A stretch of DNA of 64,000 nucleotides from Gibbula magus. Taxonomy: Eukaryota; Mollusca; Gastropoda; Trochida; Trochidae. Where the stretch lies: assembly GCA_936450465.1 (NCBI GenBank), contig OW388301.1, positions 19,573,523 through 19,637,522 on the forward strand, read 5' to 3'. The number at the start of each line of letters is the position of its first letter. Position 1 is the first letter of the stretch. The notes under the pieces are model-generated. The model made no database searches. It saw only the letters and a program-made list of their open reading frames with translations, and was not told where the DNA came from. Positions 12,328 to 23,050 of the stretch are shown in pieces. The position numbers and the translations under genes were made by a program.

Positions 12328-15300
12328 ATGATGTTGATTTTGACATTTATCTGGACTTTACTTTTGTCAAACATTAATGTTGTGAACGCTAGAACAATGG
12401 AGGTACAAAGCTCTCCAATCAGTGACCCAAGCCACACACTGGGACCTGGTCAAGCAAGACAAGACACCAGGCACAAGTTATGTCAACTTTGTCAGCTGGG
12501 TATTGCAACATCCAAACCTACTGAGAGGGGCAAGAGGGGTGGTTGTCGAAAGCAAAAAGCAATAAAGGTTGTAACTAATGTGTTTCCACGGACATATCAA
12601 CAGAAGGTATGTGCAAGTAAGGCCATTAACTTTGAAAACCTTATCCCTGTACATCCAATAAAACCATCAAACAGAATCAAAATAGGATTATGGAATGCCC
12701 AATCCGTTCGAAACAAGACAGTGGATCTTCATGATCACATACAGGATCAAGATTTGGACATTATTCTAATCACTGAATCCTGACTGAAAGAACTTGGGGA
12801 TGAAGCAACTATCGTTGCATTAACCCCTCCTGGACATACATTTAAACATGTTCCTAGAGCGGATGCACCGGGTGGCGGATTAGTGGTTTTACACAGGAGC
12901 CACTTGTCAGTATGTCAGTGCAGTAACTCGCCCTCATATTCATCCATGGAATCACTGGAAATCGTTGTATCACTTCCAGATGAAACTGTCCGTTTGATTG
13001 GTATCTATAGACCTCCTCCGTCCAGGAAAAACGGTCTTACCGATGCCATGTTCTACACTGATTTTTCAAGATTGTGTGATTATGTCAATGCTAAGCAGAC
13101 AGTGTCACTAATCGTTGGGGATTTTAACATTCACTATGATGATTTGGATAAACCCTCGTCCAAGAGACTGCACAGGATCCTGGAATCAAGTGGGTGCATT
13201 CAACATGTAAGTGAACCTACACACAGCTGTGGACATATCCTTGATCTGGTGATAACGAGGAATGAAGACAAACTGATCAAGGAGCTACACGTCACTGACC
13301 ATCAAATGTCTGATCACTCATGGATATATATGACTCTTCAAGTCGAGAAACCAACTTGTGAGGAAAGGCCCTCTGTGTGTCGGAATTTGAAAGATATAAG
13401 TGAAGGAGAGTTTAAAAGTGATCTCTTGAACTCCCCGATATGTGTCTCACAGTCATCGGATGTGAACCAGCTGACAGATACACTAAATGTAACATTAAGT
13501 GAACTCTTAGACAAACATGCCCCCTGTAAAACAAAGTTGATCCGAGAGAAATTCAAAAGCCCTTGGTACACACATGTAGTGCATGAGGCCAAGATAAAGA
13601 GACATGTTGCTGAGCGCAAGTGGCGAAAATCGAAACTAGAAATCCATAGACAGATGTATAGAAAAGCTAGATTAGAAGTAAACTGTCTTCTGAAAACCAT
13701 CAAGGCCAAGTACTACAATGACTTGCTTCACTCGCAATCAAGCAACCCTAGAGCGTTGTACTCCACAATGTCTTCACTGATGGGGAAAAAGACAACAGTT
13801 GTTCTTCCTAATTGCGACAGTGGTGACAATCTCTCTGAACGCTTCAGTGAGTATTTCAAAGACAAAATAATTAACATCCGAAGTTCGATGGATGGAATAC
13901 AGGAAGCTCCCGAACCAGCAAATCCTCTAGATTTCTACTTGAAAACCTTCAGGCCATATGATCCACAAGAAATCCTCAAACTCATCAAAAGCTCAAAACC
14001 AACATGGTGTCAGCTCGATCCAGTACCTACAAAACTATTGTTGCAGTATTTGGACTATCTGCTACCAATTTTCACAAAGATAATCAACCTCAGTCTGGAG
14101 TCAGGTGTTGTTCCTGACGTTCTGAAGACAGCGGTAGTGAAGCCACATCTAAAGAAATCGACACTAGATCCAAACAATCTAAAGAGCTATAGGCCGGTCT
14201 CCAATCTGACCTTCCTTTCTAAAATCTTGGAAAAGGCAGTGAAGAACAGATTGCTTGAATATCTAACAAGTCACAATCTATTAGATAATTTCCAATCAGC
14301 CTATAGGGGCGGCTTCAGCACGGAAACTGCATTGAACTGTGTAGTCAACAATCTGCGACGCAGCATTGATGACGGAAATCTTGCAGTCCTGGTACTCTTA
14401 GACATGTCGGCGGCATTTGACACCATTGACCATAATAAGCTTCTCCACCGCTTAAAGGTGGAATTTGGTCTGAAGGGAGTCGCACTTGCATGGTTTAACT
14501 CATACCTAACAGAGAGGTATCAGTTTGTACGTGTGAACGAGACGGATTCAACCTGTGTGCAGCTCACATACGGAGTTCCACAAGGTTCAGTACTGGGACC
14601 CATTCTTTTCACACTTTACTGCAAACCTGTGACAAAAGTACTTGACTCTACAAGTGTGTCTTATCACTTTTATGCTGATGACAGCCAACTCTCGAAGAGC
14701 TTTGCTATCGACAATGCCTCTCAGCACACAGGTTTATGTGTCATGGAGAACTGTATCTCGGATGTGTCATCATGGATGACGCACAACATGCTCAAAGTCA
14801 ACAGCGACAAGACCGAGGCTATTGTCATAGGACCACAACAGAGGCGTCAGAAGATCATAAGAGACTACATCAATGCAGGTACATCACAGATACCATTCGC
14901 TCCATATGTGAAGAACCTAGGCGTCACACTAGATGCATCTCTCAATATGGAACGGCATGTGACGGACTTGGTGAGGAAATGCCACTTCCACCTTCGTAAC
15001 ATCGGTGCCATTCGACATTTGTTGACACAGGAAGCGGCCGCCACCCTTGCCAGATCATTAATACTATCCCGGATAGACTATTGTAATAGTCTACTTGGAG
15101 GCACAACATCAGAACTGATCAGCCGTCTGCAGAGAGTGATGAACAGTGCGGCCAGAATGGTCACTCTATCACGAAGAGATTGCCATATTACGCCAATTTT
15201 AAGGTCCCTCCACTGGCTACCTGTTAGACAGAGGATCCAGTTCAAGATTCTCTCGTTGACCTACCAGTGTGTAAATGGCATCGCCCAACCTTATCTCTGT

Positions 15301-15516
15301 GACCTCGTGCAAAAATACAACCCAACCAGATCACTTAGATCCGGCTCTGACAACCTGCTCCTCGTCCCAAGGGTCAAACTACAGACATTTGGTGCTCGTA
15401 GTTTCTCCTACGTAGCCGCACAAGAGTGGAACTCTCTTCCAAACACACTCAAAGAGCTGGACTCCTTGCAATTGTTCAAAAAACATTTGAAAACATATCT
15501 GTTTGCCCAAGTTTAA
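12328..15516 (+). pseudogene. LINE endonuclease-reverse transcriptase polyprotein with one TGA
   Basis: One continuous frame of 1062 codons interrupted once, by TGA at 12781-12783, where relatives have Trp (TES-stop-L for TE(S/T)WL). A single G-to-A change of TGG explains it. N-terminal to the stop is the start of the apurinic endonuclease-like domain (GLWNAQS, near 12690). After it come GIYRPPP, GDFN (about 13118) and MSDHS, the usual endonuclease motifs. The reverse transcriptase follows with YRPVSNL, STETAL, DMSAAFD (Asp at 14401), GVPQGSVLGP (14572) and YADD (14671-14682). RIDYCNSL and LHWLPV close the protein, which ends at 15516. Catalytic residues look intact, so only the nonsense codon prevents a full product. 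Cytoplasmic translation and nuclear target-primed reverse transcription are known for the family. Confidence 0.88.
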
Positions 15517-15563
15517 ACACACAACAACATGTGTTTCCCTGACTTTTTTGTTAGCACTCTGAG

Positions 15564-15618
15564 CACACCTCAGTGTGGAAGTTAGCGCTATATAAGCACC
15601 CTTTATTATTATTATTAT
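15564..15618 (+). other. LINE 3' end: stem-loop plus ATT tail
   Basis: CACAC-CTCA-GTGTG can form a 5-bp hairpin (15564-15577). It is followed by GCGCTATATAAG and (TTA)n at 15602-15618. Comparable 3' hairpins and short tandem tails serve reverse-transcriptase recognition in L2/CR1 relatives. Confidence 0.7.
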
Positions 15619-17864
15619 GCAGATTTGGTGAATCACCTCTAAAAAATACCTATATTTCAGAGCAAACGAAGCATCACATCATTTTCAACAGAGTTACAAA
15701 ACGGAATATGCTGCCTGAAAACTTGAATAAGCGTACATGTATAGCTTACAAAGAAGACTTGCAATGTCATTCATCAGGATATTTTAGATTATCCTGTCTG
15801 TTGATATGGTAAGATCGTTATTTCAAAATGGTGTTTGTACAGATTATTTATCATTTAAGTTACAAATTGATTAAATGGGAGTTTTATTAGTAAACAAAGT
15901 TGTCAAAATGAATTCCCTTGGATTTGATATATCTGAAATAGAAGCAATGTTTCATGTCAAACGATGCTATATATGTGATATGGGAATATATATTCCACAG
16001 GAAAAGACATATTTTGTCTGCGATGGAAGAACTAATTAAGTGAGACAACATGCCACTCACAGACAGATCGTTGAACTGGGCAAATGTCGGTAAAGTAATG
16101 TTCTTGTCAATGACCATTATGGTCGAGCTAACGAGAATAAAGTATCCATGGTATGCTCAGCATGCATTTACACATGCAAACCAATAACCACTGTATCTTA
16201 AAATGAAGCTTCTGTATATGTTGTTTGATTATGTCTTGTATTTCAAAGCCAGTATTCACGGGCCATTATGTCCAGTTTCATTCATTGGTCATATTCTGAT
16301 TGATGAATAAACATCTAGTTGAGTGAAAATAGTCATTTATCGTAAGAAATATGTTCAGATAACATCTCCAGTAACATTAATATTATTTCCTCTCTACATT
16401 TCCTTCAGAGATCACTGACGATTGAACAATGTTTCATGTCAGGCGGGGCAATAAAGGTCATATGGGAATATATATATATCATATTCATCCTAATAAACGC
16501 CCTCTTCTTATCAACGCCCCCCTAAGCCATTTTTGACTCGCGGAAAAGGACCCCTAATAAACGTCCCTCTTTTGTAACGACTTATCTTAGTGATGTTTTA
16601 TTAAGAAGAGTTTTCAATCTTGCTATCAACCTCTTATGTCCAGTAAAGTGTAAGGTACATGGTATTTCCAGTCCCCCGGCGACTGTCGAATGTCTGTAAC
16701 GATCACTCACTACACATTTTATGCAACCGCCATGTTTTAAGAAACAGGAAAATGTCTTGCTCAACTCTCTTGGAAGATTTCCCACAAGTACAGATGACAC
16801 GAGCACACTGACCGCGAAGTTGTCATGAACGTTATTTTGTTTACGTGTAGTTGTCAATGTGATATAAATAAAGAAGGTAAAGGTTCAAGATTCTCCAGAT
16901 GTTTTACGTCCACAAAGATATGGTTCCCTCTGGATAATGTTCCAGGACGAGTCCCCCAGAAGGTTAACATGCGCAACACATACAACGCATTAGATAGTAA
17001 TAAATATGTTTCATTATACTCAAGGAGGTCATATTTCAAGAAATGAAAAGCGAACATAAACATTATTCAATTCCTCTTCTGGAGTAGTATGTAACAGTTT
17101 GAATTCACTGTGTAAAACAGTTTTGTTTCTCTCCTCTGAATCAATGCATGGACATTAAAACCTGTTCAATTTTGATAATCAGTTTTATTATTGACGCTCA
17201 TGTTGAAGTTGGAATTCAATAAAACTAAACTATACTCATAGTATCTGCATAATCATTGTTTTAGAACTGGATCATTACCATTTAAACTGATTTTAGCAAT
17301 GGTCTACAAGATTGAGAGTATGCAGATAAGTCGCTGGGTCTTATTTTGCACTGATTTTTCTTTTCAGTTTTGTTCTCTTGGGAAATTGCGACACATGTAG
17401 AACATAAATCCTGGAAACTATTTTCAATTGCCACCAACGACTGCCCGTTCTTCAGTGATAGTGTCGGGTTGGGAAATCAACTCCAAAACTCGGAACAATA
17501 GTTCTCTGAGAGCGCACAACACTGTTCATTCACATTCGTTCCTCTGTAAACACTGAAATGAAAAAGCCAGGAGCTGTTATATATGGGCCATAACTTTGAA
17601 AATATCCATCGAATCATACAATCATACATACACTATGGGAGGAGTCTGACATGGGAAAGTTCAGTCGTTTTAAGTAAAGGGTGAATACTCTGAAATAAGT
17701 GTGGGTTGACACAGAAATGTCATTATACATATATATATATATGTCTTAAAATCACAACACATCAACATATATCTCTAATTAAGTGCACAACTCCATTCCC
17801 TGTACCTTTACAATGCATATGATAGTTATCATTAATGTAAAACCTTCTAATATTTGTATTTCAG
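15619..17864. other. Non-coding stretch with minor repeats
   Basis: 15640-15740 matches the minus strand of 11080-11160 (dispersed repeat). 16486-16575 contains two copies of CCTAATAAACG(C/T)CCCTC plus a TATCAACGCCCCCC variant, probably a piece of another repeat. 17725-17743 is a short TA run. Small open frames here look random. Confidence 0.5.
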
Positions 17865-18075
17865 ATTCATCTTGTTTCTTCAATATCTAATATTACGTGA
17901 CACTCTACATGCATCTTTGAGGATTCTGACAGATGCAATGTATATCAGAGGATGATCAATGAAGTAATGAATATGATGGATGGATTTCCTGGAGTCTATA
18001 GAGGACATAACTAATGTCCATTTCGGCACCTTCAAAGAAGAAGCACATTTTGTTAACAACACGATCCCAGACACT
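17865..18075 (+). other. Candidate decayed exon with good splice sites
   Basis: Acceptor tatttgtatttcag ends at 17864, and donor GTAAGTTTT starts at 18076. One frame is open at both ends (29 codons from 17866, then WMDFLESIED ... HFVNNTIPDT up to the donor) but has four stops clustered in a GATGA-rich patch at about 17951-17978. It may be an exon disrupted by a short tandem expansion. The minus strand is also open through it (17880-18074). The family is not recognised. Confidence 0.28.
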
Positions 18076-18741
18076 GTAAGTTTTTATTGGATGTTGCTAA
18101 GTAGAAATTAACTGTAACCTGTCCGTCTGTTATTTAATACACGTGTCATTATAATAAAATAAAATAATTTTACTTTTTTGTTTTTATTACTTAATTACAA
18201 AAATAAAAACATTTCTTGCTTAAAAATTAATCAAGACTAACCAAGAGCAATCTAGATTGGATCAAAAGCTAAATCGAATGAGAGGATATGTAAAGACATA
18301 TTGAATGGGTAACAGATAAATTAGATGTACTTGGTAATTTACACATTTACATGTTTGTTTGTACATTGTCAAGGAAAAAGTTACAAAAGTGAAAAGGGCC
18401 AATACAACCTACATTTTTTGCATTTAATTGAGATGAAATAAATCATTGATACAACTTAAACTTGTGTAGTGCAATCGAACAAATAGTCAGATCCTCACAA
18501 ATATTAAATAACACTTCCCACCTTTCGAAACCATTTGCATGTTCATCACATGTTTTCTAAAAGTACCATTTCATTCAAATGTTTTGATAGTCATGTTATC
18601 GTTTAATATTTTCAACACCTATTGAATCTAGGGAATTTGTAGCAAGTCGTCCATTTCTTTATTAAAAGGAATTTTAAATGTGCTATTTGGACGTTGAGTG
18701 CTCCCAGTGCATAACTATCGAACATATTCAACCCCTACATA

Positions 18742-18768
18742 CGAGGGGCGTTCAATAAGCGTTGCAAC
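18742..18768. repeat. Mariner TIR, left
   Basis: CGAGGGGCGTTCAATAAGCG followed by TTGCAA. Pairs with 20010-20036. Confidence 0.93.
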
Positions 18769-18807
18769 TTCAATATAAAACCAACTCGCGTAGTCAATGT
18801 TTTACTT

Positions 18808-19862
18808 TTATTTTTCAATATAGTTAACCTTCACCTCAATACACTTATTCCATTTCTCTTTAAGACTTTTGATGCCGCTTTTGTAGAAGTCTTCCGTTTG
18901 CCCCCCTAACCACGCCTCTGTGGCAGCTTTGACGTCTTCGTCATCCCGGAAGTACCTTCCACGTAGGGCGGATTTCAGGTTTCTGAACAGGAAGTAGTCA
19001 CTAGGGCTAGGTCTGGGCTGTAGGGTGGGTGGTTAAGCTGTTCGAATCCACAATCACGTATAGCGGCCTGTGCAACTCTTGACTTGTGGACTGGAGCGTT
19101 GTCATGCAAAATCAGAACACTACGTGTCAACATTCCACGGCGTTTCTGTCGAATTGTCTTTCGCAATTCTTGCATAAGTTTGGCATAATATTGACCATTC
19201 ATTGTAGTCTTGGTTGGCAAGTAATCAATTAATAATATGCCTTTTGCATCCCAAAAGTTTGTCGCCATAACCTTGCCAGCTGATGGTTGAGTGCGAAACT
19301 TCAGGGGAGGCGGTGAACTCGGGTGCTTCCATTGCTTGGATTCCAGTTTAGTTTCCGGGTCCCAGTGGTGGATCCAGGTTTCGTCACCTGTCACCAGACG
19401 AGACAAAAACCTGGCTTCATCCGCATTAAACCGATCCAGGAGCTCCATGCAACGTTCGGTTCTTTTCTGGCGATCTTGTGCTGTGAGGTTTCTGAGTACC
19501 GATCTTGCAGATACCTTGGACATACCAAGATGGTCATGAATTATTTTTTCAACACTTCCAACTGATATCTGGAATTCCAAAGACAGTTCAGAAACTTTAA
19601 CACGGCGGTCAGCTAAAATTCGTCTTTTGATAGCGGCAATAACTTCCGGTCAGGTGACTTCAGATGGCCTGCCTGACCGTGGGTCATCGTCTAAGGACTC
19701 CTTGCCCCGCTTGAACTGAAGAGACCAGCGACAAACTGTTGAAAAGTTAGGAGCATCCTTACCCATCACATTACACATACGATTATGTATTTCTATAGCT
19801 TTGCATCCCTCTTTAGTAAGGAACTTGATCACAGCGCGTTGTTCATGTTTGAGAGAATCCAT
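18808..19862 (-). pseudogene. Mariner transposase (D34D), one nonsense and one frameshift
   Basis: Starts at the ATG at 19862 (MDSLKHEQR, helix-turn-helix with CRWSLQF and DPRSGRPSEVT). A TGA at 19650-19652 interrupts the DNA-binding region, and the frame continues unchanged to about 19003, where one C is missing. After that the ancestral frame runs on to TAA at 18808-18810. The catalytic Asp residues sit in VTGDETW and LHDNAPVH. The third, in the SDY motif 34 residues later, lies just past the frameshift. Total length of about 350 codons equals a typical mariner transposase. Cut-and-paste activity from this copy is not possible. Confidence 0.92.
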
Positions 19863-20009
19863 GATTATGGAGACCCCTAGGTCAGCGCAGCTATTATATC
19901 TAAATAAGTGTTATGTCTAGAAATTGTTTTGACATGTGTCAATGTTATGTTTTGACTATAGTAACACCTGCTATAAGCTGACACTGTTTATGTAAACACC
20001 AATGCCCCG

Positions 20010-20036
20010 CTTGCAACACTTATTGAACGCCCCTCA
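20010..20036. repeat. Mariner TIR, right
   Basis: Reverse complement begins TGAGGGGCGTTCAATAAGTG and continues TTGCAA. It differs at two positions from the left TIR. Confidence 0.93.
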
Positions 20037-20038
20037 TA

Positions 20039-20291
20039 CTGTTGTGGTGTTTGTTTTTGTGTTGACAAACTCACTCACATGTGACTTGAAATCATCAAAA
20101 TTAATAGTAAGCCATGAACTAGAAAAAAATCAATGATATTAAAGAGAGCACATCTTTACACCACATGAACCTTTACATACAGACCTGAAAATATATTTGC
20201 ATAGTATGCAGTATTAATTGTCAAATATGTTAATGGTACTTCTTACTTCTAAAGGCAAACAGATTTATCACTTTAACATAATATTACTGAA
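20039..20291. other. Short non-coding stretch between mariner and the GON gene
   Basis: No gene or clear polyadenylation signal for the minus-strand gene seen here. Confidence 0.5.
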
Positions 20292-20325
20292 TTAAGAGGT
20301 TAGACTTAAATGCATTCCAGGAGCA

Positions 20326-20510
20326 TCTCCAGTCTGATATGGTTCCAGGAACAGTCCTCCAGATGGTGAACATCCACCATGACATGGTTCACACTGGATA
20401 TATTCCAGGAACAGTCCCCCAGATGATCTAAATCCACCAGGATGTGCCTCACTCTGGATAAGGTTCCAGGAAGAGCCCTCCAGTTGGTTTACATCCACCA
20501 GGATATCCGC
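20326..20510 (-). repeat. 60-bp tandem repeat at the 3' end of the GON gene
   Basis: Three imperfect copies (anchors CCACCA at 20374, 20434 and 20495; spacing 60 then 61 bp). Each encodes Gly-rich PSGGLFLEPY-like residues in one frame. The last GON codons use the first copy. The extra base between copies 1 and 2 shifts the frame, so the other two are read only in a different frame (20292-20513). Without that base the protein would carry all three repeats. Confidence 0.8.
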
Positions 20511-21636
20511 CACATGTCAGTTCTATAACGGTTCCATTAAACTTCCACTCGACAGGTTCCATTGCAGGTAGATATCCATACAGTTCCCATTTTTGTCCCT
20601 CCATCACTCTCCAGCCAGTGCCTCTCAGATCGATGGTGAACCGTCCAATGACTCCACAGGATATCATCTGATTAGGGTGCGTGGTGTAACAATCATGGGC
20701 ATTTCCATATACCAGATCACTACTGCTGCCACCAATGGAAGCAAATGTGTGGTCATGTATTACAAGAATAGATAGGCCATTATTTGGTTCTATTCTTATT
20801 TTCCTGAACCATATTTCACCCCCTTTACCTCTGCAATCACCAATAAGTTCTGTTTCTTCTCCACAATATAAATTAGACTTCTGTGGATATATCCCGTAAT
20901 TTTCATTATGAAGTGTCAGAAACTCTTCAGGTTCCTCAGAGTCCATTTTGTGGCAATAGATGTTTGAGTTGTAGGATCTGTTGGTCAGAACAAGCCAGTA
21001 TTCTCCATCAGGACTCTTCGGTAAATACTGTTTCACTTGGCTGCAGGAGGATAAGGCTGTACAGACAGACTCGAACCAGGTACCATTAGACAAGCATCGT
21101 ACACTGTTAGATGTAGATGTGTATCCATCGTTACAGTGAAATGCTAGCTTGTCTCCAACAGCAGTGAATTCATTGCTTGAATTGATAAAGCCATTCTCTA
21201 CAATAGGTTTGCCAATACATTCCACTACTTGACACTCGTACTGACCATCAATGACTGGCACACATTGAGAGTTCGCTGAACATGAATGATCTGCACATAC
21301 ACCTGCAAGTCTTTTGGGCCAGTTGGAGATATCAGAGAAAACCACACTGTTAGACTTTGGTAGTGATACCTCGTTTGTGTTCGTCATGCTGTTCAGTTGA
21401 CATTCTTCGTTTTCAAGCTTGTAGTTGAAAGATTTACATCTATCTCTGTACAGATATAACTGCGCACACTGCATGATTCCACTTGCTGTGGTGATGACCA
21501 TCAGAGAATGAGGAAGAATCTGATCCATCTGAATAACAGACAGGTTCCCGAAATGTGTACACATTTTGAGATCGGCTCTTCTTATTGCTAGTATCACGAT
21601 TAGATGCAGCACCAGAAGATAATTCATGGCGTCCAT
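20449..21636 (-). CDS. Secreted PAN/EGF/CCP/GON-domain protein, single exon
   Basis: 395 codons. Residues 1-18 form a hydrophobic signal peptide (ATG at 21636; Met4 is an alternative). Residues 26-100 hold a Cys pattern like a PAN/apple domain (C57, C67, C79 with CKSFNY). Residues 114-136 are a short EGF-like module. Residues 140-192 form a CCP/sushi module with four Cys (140, 168, 181, 192) and the NGTW motif. Residues 198-382 match the GON domain known from the ADAMTS9/20 C-terminus: SPDGEYWL, YC, EEFLTL, AHDCYT, FTIDLRGTG and a closing CGG-x-x-GGC. No metalloprotease is present. All domains lie in one uninterrupted exon, unusual for such modules. After the GON end the frame enters a 60-bp tandem repeat and stops at 20449-20451. 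Likely extracellular. Function unknown, possibly adhesive or immune-related (inference). Confidence 0.8.
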   Translation of the reverse strand: MDAMNYLLVLHLIVILAIRRADLKMCTHFGNLSVIQMDQILPHSLMVITTASGIMQCAQLYLYRDRCKSFNYKLENEECQLNSMTNTNEVSLPKSNSVVFSDISNWPKRLAGVCADHSCSANSQCVPVIDGQYECQVVECIGKPIVENGFINSSNEFTAVGDKLAFHCNDGYTSTSNSVRCLSNGTWFESVCTALSSCSQVKQYLPKSPDGEYWLVLTNRSYNSNIYCHKMDSEEPEEFLTLHNENYGIYPQKSNLYCGEETELIGDCRGKGGEIWFRKIRIEPNNGLSILVIHDHTFASIGGSSSDLVYGNAHDCYTTHPNQMISCGVIGRFTIDLRGTGWRVMEGQKWELYGYLPAMEPVEWKFNGTVIELTCGGYPGGCKPTGGLFLEPYPE

Positions 21637-21813
21637 CGTTGTCTTCAGCTGATGATATATGCAGTGTAACAGTATATGCTAGTGATGCATGAACCTGTTG
21701 ACAGCTGACAAAGAGAATCAATATCGACTTTCCCTGCCACTTATATTTTTTCATCGAACAAACATCTTAGGTGCATAGCAAATTCACGCTGATCTATTGT
21801 AAATGGTTGATGC

Positions 21814-21822
21814 TATATATAA
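21814..21822 (-). promoter_or_regulatory. Possible TATA box for the GON-domain gene
   Basis: TTATATATA on the minus strand about 180 bp before the ATG at 21636. The motif is nearly symmetrical, so its direction is unclear. No experimental or comparative support. Confidence 0.3.
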
Positions 21823-22017
21823 GCTCATGAATCTGCTACCTGTTTTGTACTGCAGTTCACGTCATCAATCAATACTTATTTGAACTTACGCTGTTGCACC
21901 GAGTCACATTAAACAGATAATGATGAAGTATTAACAATGCTTACCTTATATACTAAAGCTAATGCAGTCTGTCCAGTACAATTGCATACTGATTTTCCGG
22001 TGGAGGCCATAACGTAA

Positions 22018-22052
22018 AATGAATGAATGAATGAATGAATGAATGAATGAAG
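22018..22052. repeat. GAAT microsatellite
   Basis: About eight and a half uninterrupted tetramers. Confidence 0.95.
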
Positions 22053-22874
22053 GAAATATTCAATTCAACACGTACATGAAGTTTGTATGGTTACTGTGAA
22101 GCAGAATATCTGAACATTCATTTGGTCGAAGACACCATCAACTAAGTCCTAAATGTTCCCAATCCATTACATGTATGAATGAGATGTAATCACACTTTCA
22201 AAGGTGTATGACTCAGTATATTTAAACCGGAGGAATACTGAGACACACCCATAAAGTGTGGAAACATGCTTATTCCGTCAGTATTTAAAAAAAGAAAAAC
22301 ACTGATATTTTTAAACACAATGTTAATGTGTACTCATCATTATAAATTTGCATCTACTGGTTAAGCCCCCATCATATGATCCGAATGTTTCTGTAGAGAG
22401 GCAACTTATACCTACCAACATGAATCACTGTAAGAACGCGAGCAAATATATGATGTTGACATTATATTGTCATATTAAAAATAATGTTTTTGATCGTTTT
22501 GTCTTTTGTGCATATTTATTCATTCACGTGTATGCATTTGTTCATCTTAATATGTTGTAACAGATACAGTTTGAAACAATAACAACTCATTACAGTTCTC
22601 CAAAACATGTAGGTGTATCTGAAAGGTGAAGGTGTTTAAGAAAATGTAGGTGTATCAGCTATTACACCTACACTTATAACAAAGGAACCATAGCAACGAG
22701 ACCCGAAGTGGGATAAAATAACTAATGTACCTACGTAAATGACCAATTGAGCTGGATAAGGGCAACTTATGTATAATTTGGTATGGTAATCCAAAGTTAT
22801 TTAAGCTTATAAAGTCATAAAAAAAAAATGTCCCACACAAAAACAAGATATTTCAAACCATGAGCGATACATAC

Positions 22875-23050
22875 AACTGAAACAGATTTACATCATGTCT
22901 TCAGAAGCAAACACAAGTATGTTTGAAATTTAAAACCATTATCTGTTCATTTTTTCTGAGAAACACACTTTTGTAAGAAAAAGTCATTTTCGAATATATT
23001 TAACTAGACGAGCTAAGAGAGTCAAAAAGTGCTTTCCGACCTGTTTTGTA
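22875..23050. repeat. Dispersed repeat, copy 2
   Basis: Same orientation as 10910-11110. Both copies have many substitutions, so the repeat is old. Confidence 0.6.

Larger units (their letters stand above)
12328..15618 (+). mobile_element. L2/CR1-like non-LTR retrotransposon (LINE), near full length
   Basis: Carries endonuclease and reverse transcriptase coding sequence, a short 3' UTR, a terminal stem-loop and an (ATT)n tail. The tail, the CGCTATATAAG-type 3' end and the C-terminal signature LHWLPVRQRI fit the L2/CR1 group of LINEs. The 5' limit is not certain: upstream of 12328 I see no clear boundary, and I could not define a target-site duplication. The element lies between two matches to the dispersed repeat at 10910-11160 and 15660-15720, so it may have inserted into an older repeat. 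Confidence 0.85.
18742..20036 (-). mobile_element. Mariner transposon, complete with TIRs and TA duplication
   Basis: 1295 bp, flanked by TA on both sides (18740-18741 and 20037-20038). Terminal inverted repeats of about 27 bp begin (C/T)GAGGGGCGTTCAATAAG, with two mismatches between the ends. The length, TA target and D34D transposase are diagnostic of the mariner family. The transposase lies on the minus strand and is broken, so the copy is non-autonomous now. High TIR identity suggests a moderately recent insertion. Confidence 0.95.

Noticed and set aside
13338..13709. 123-codon minus-strand frame
   Set aside because: Antisense shadow of the LINE reverse transcriptase gene.
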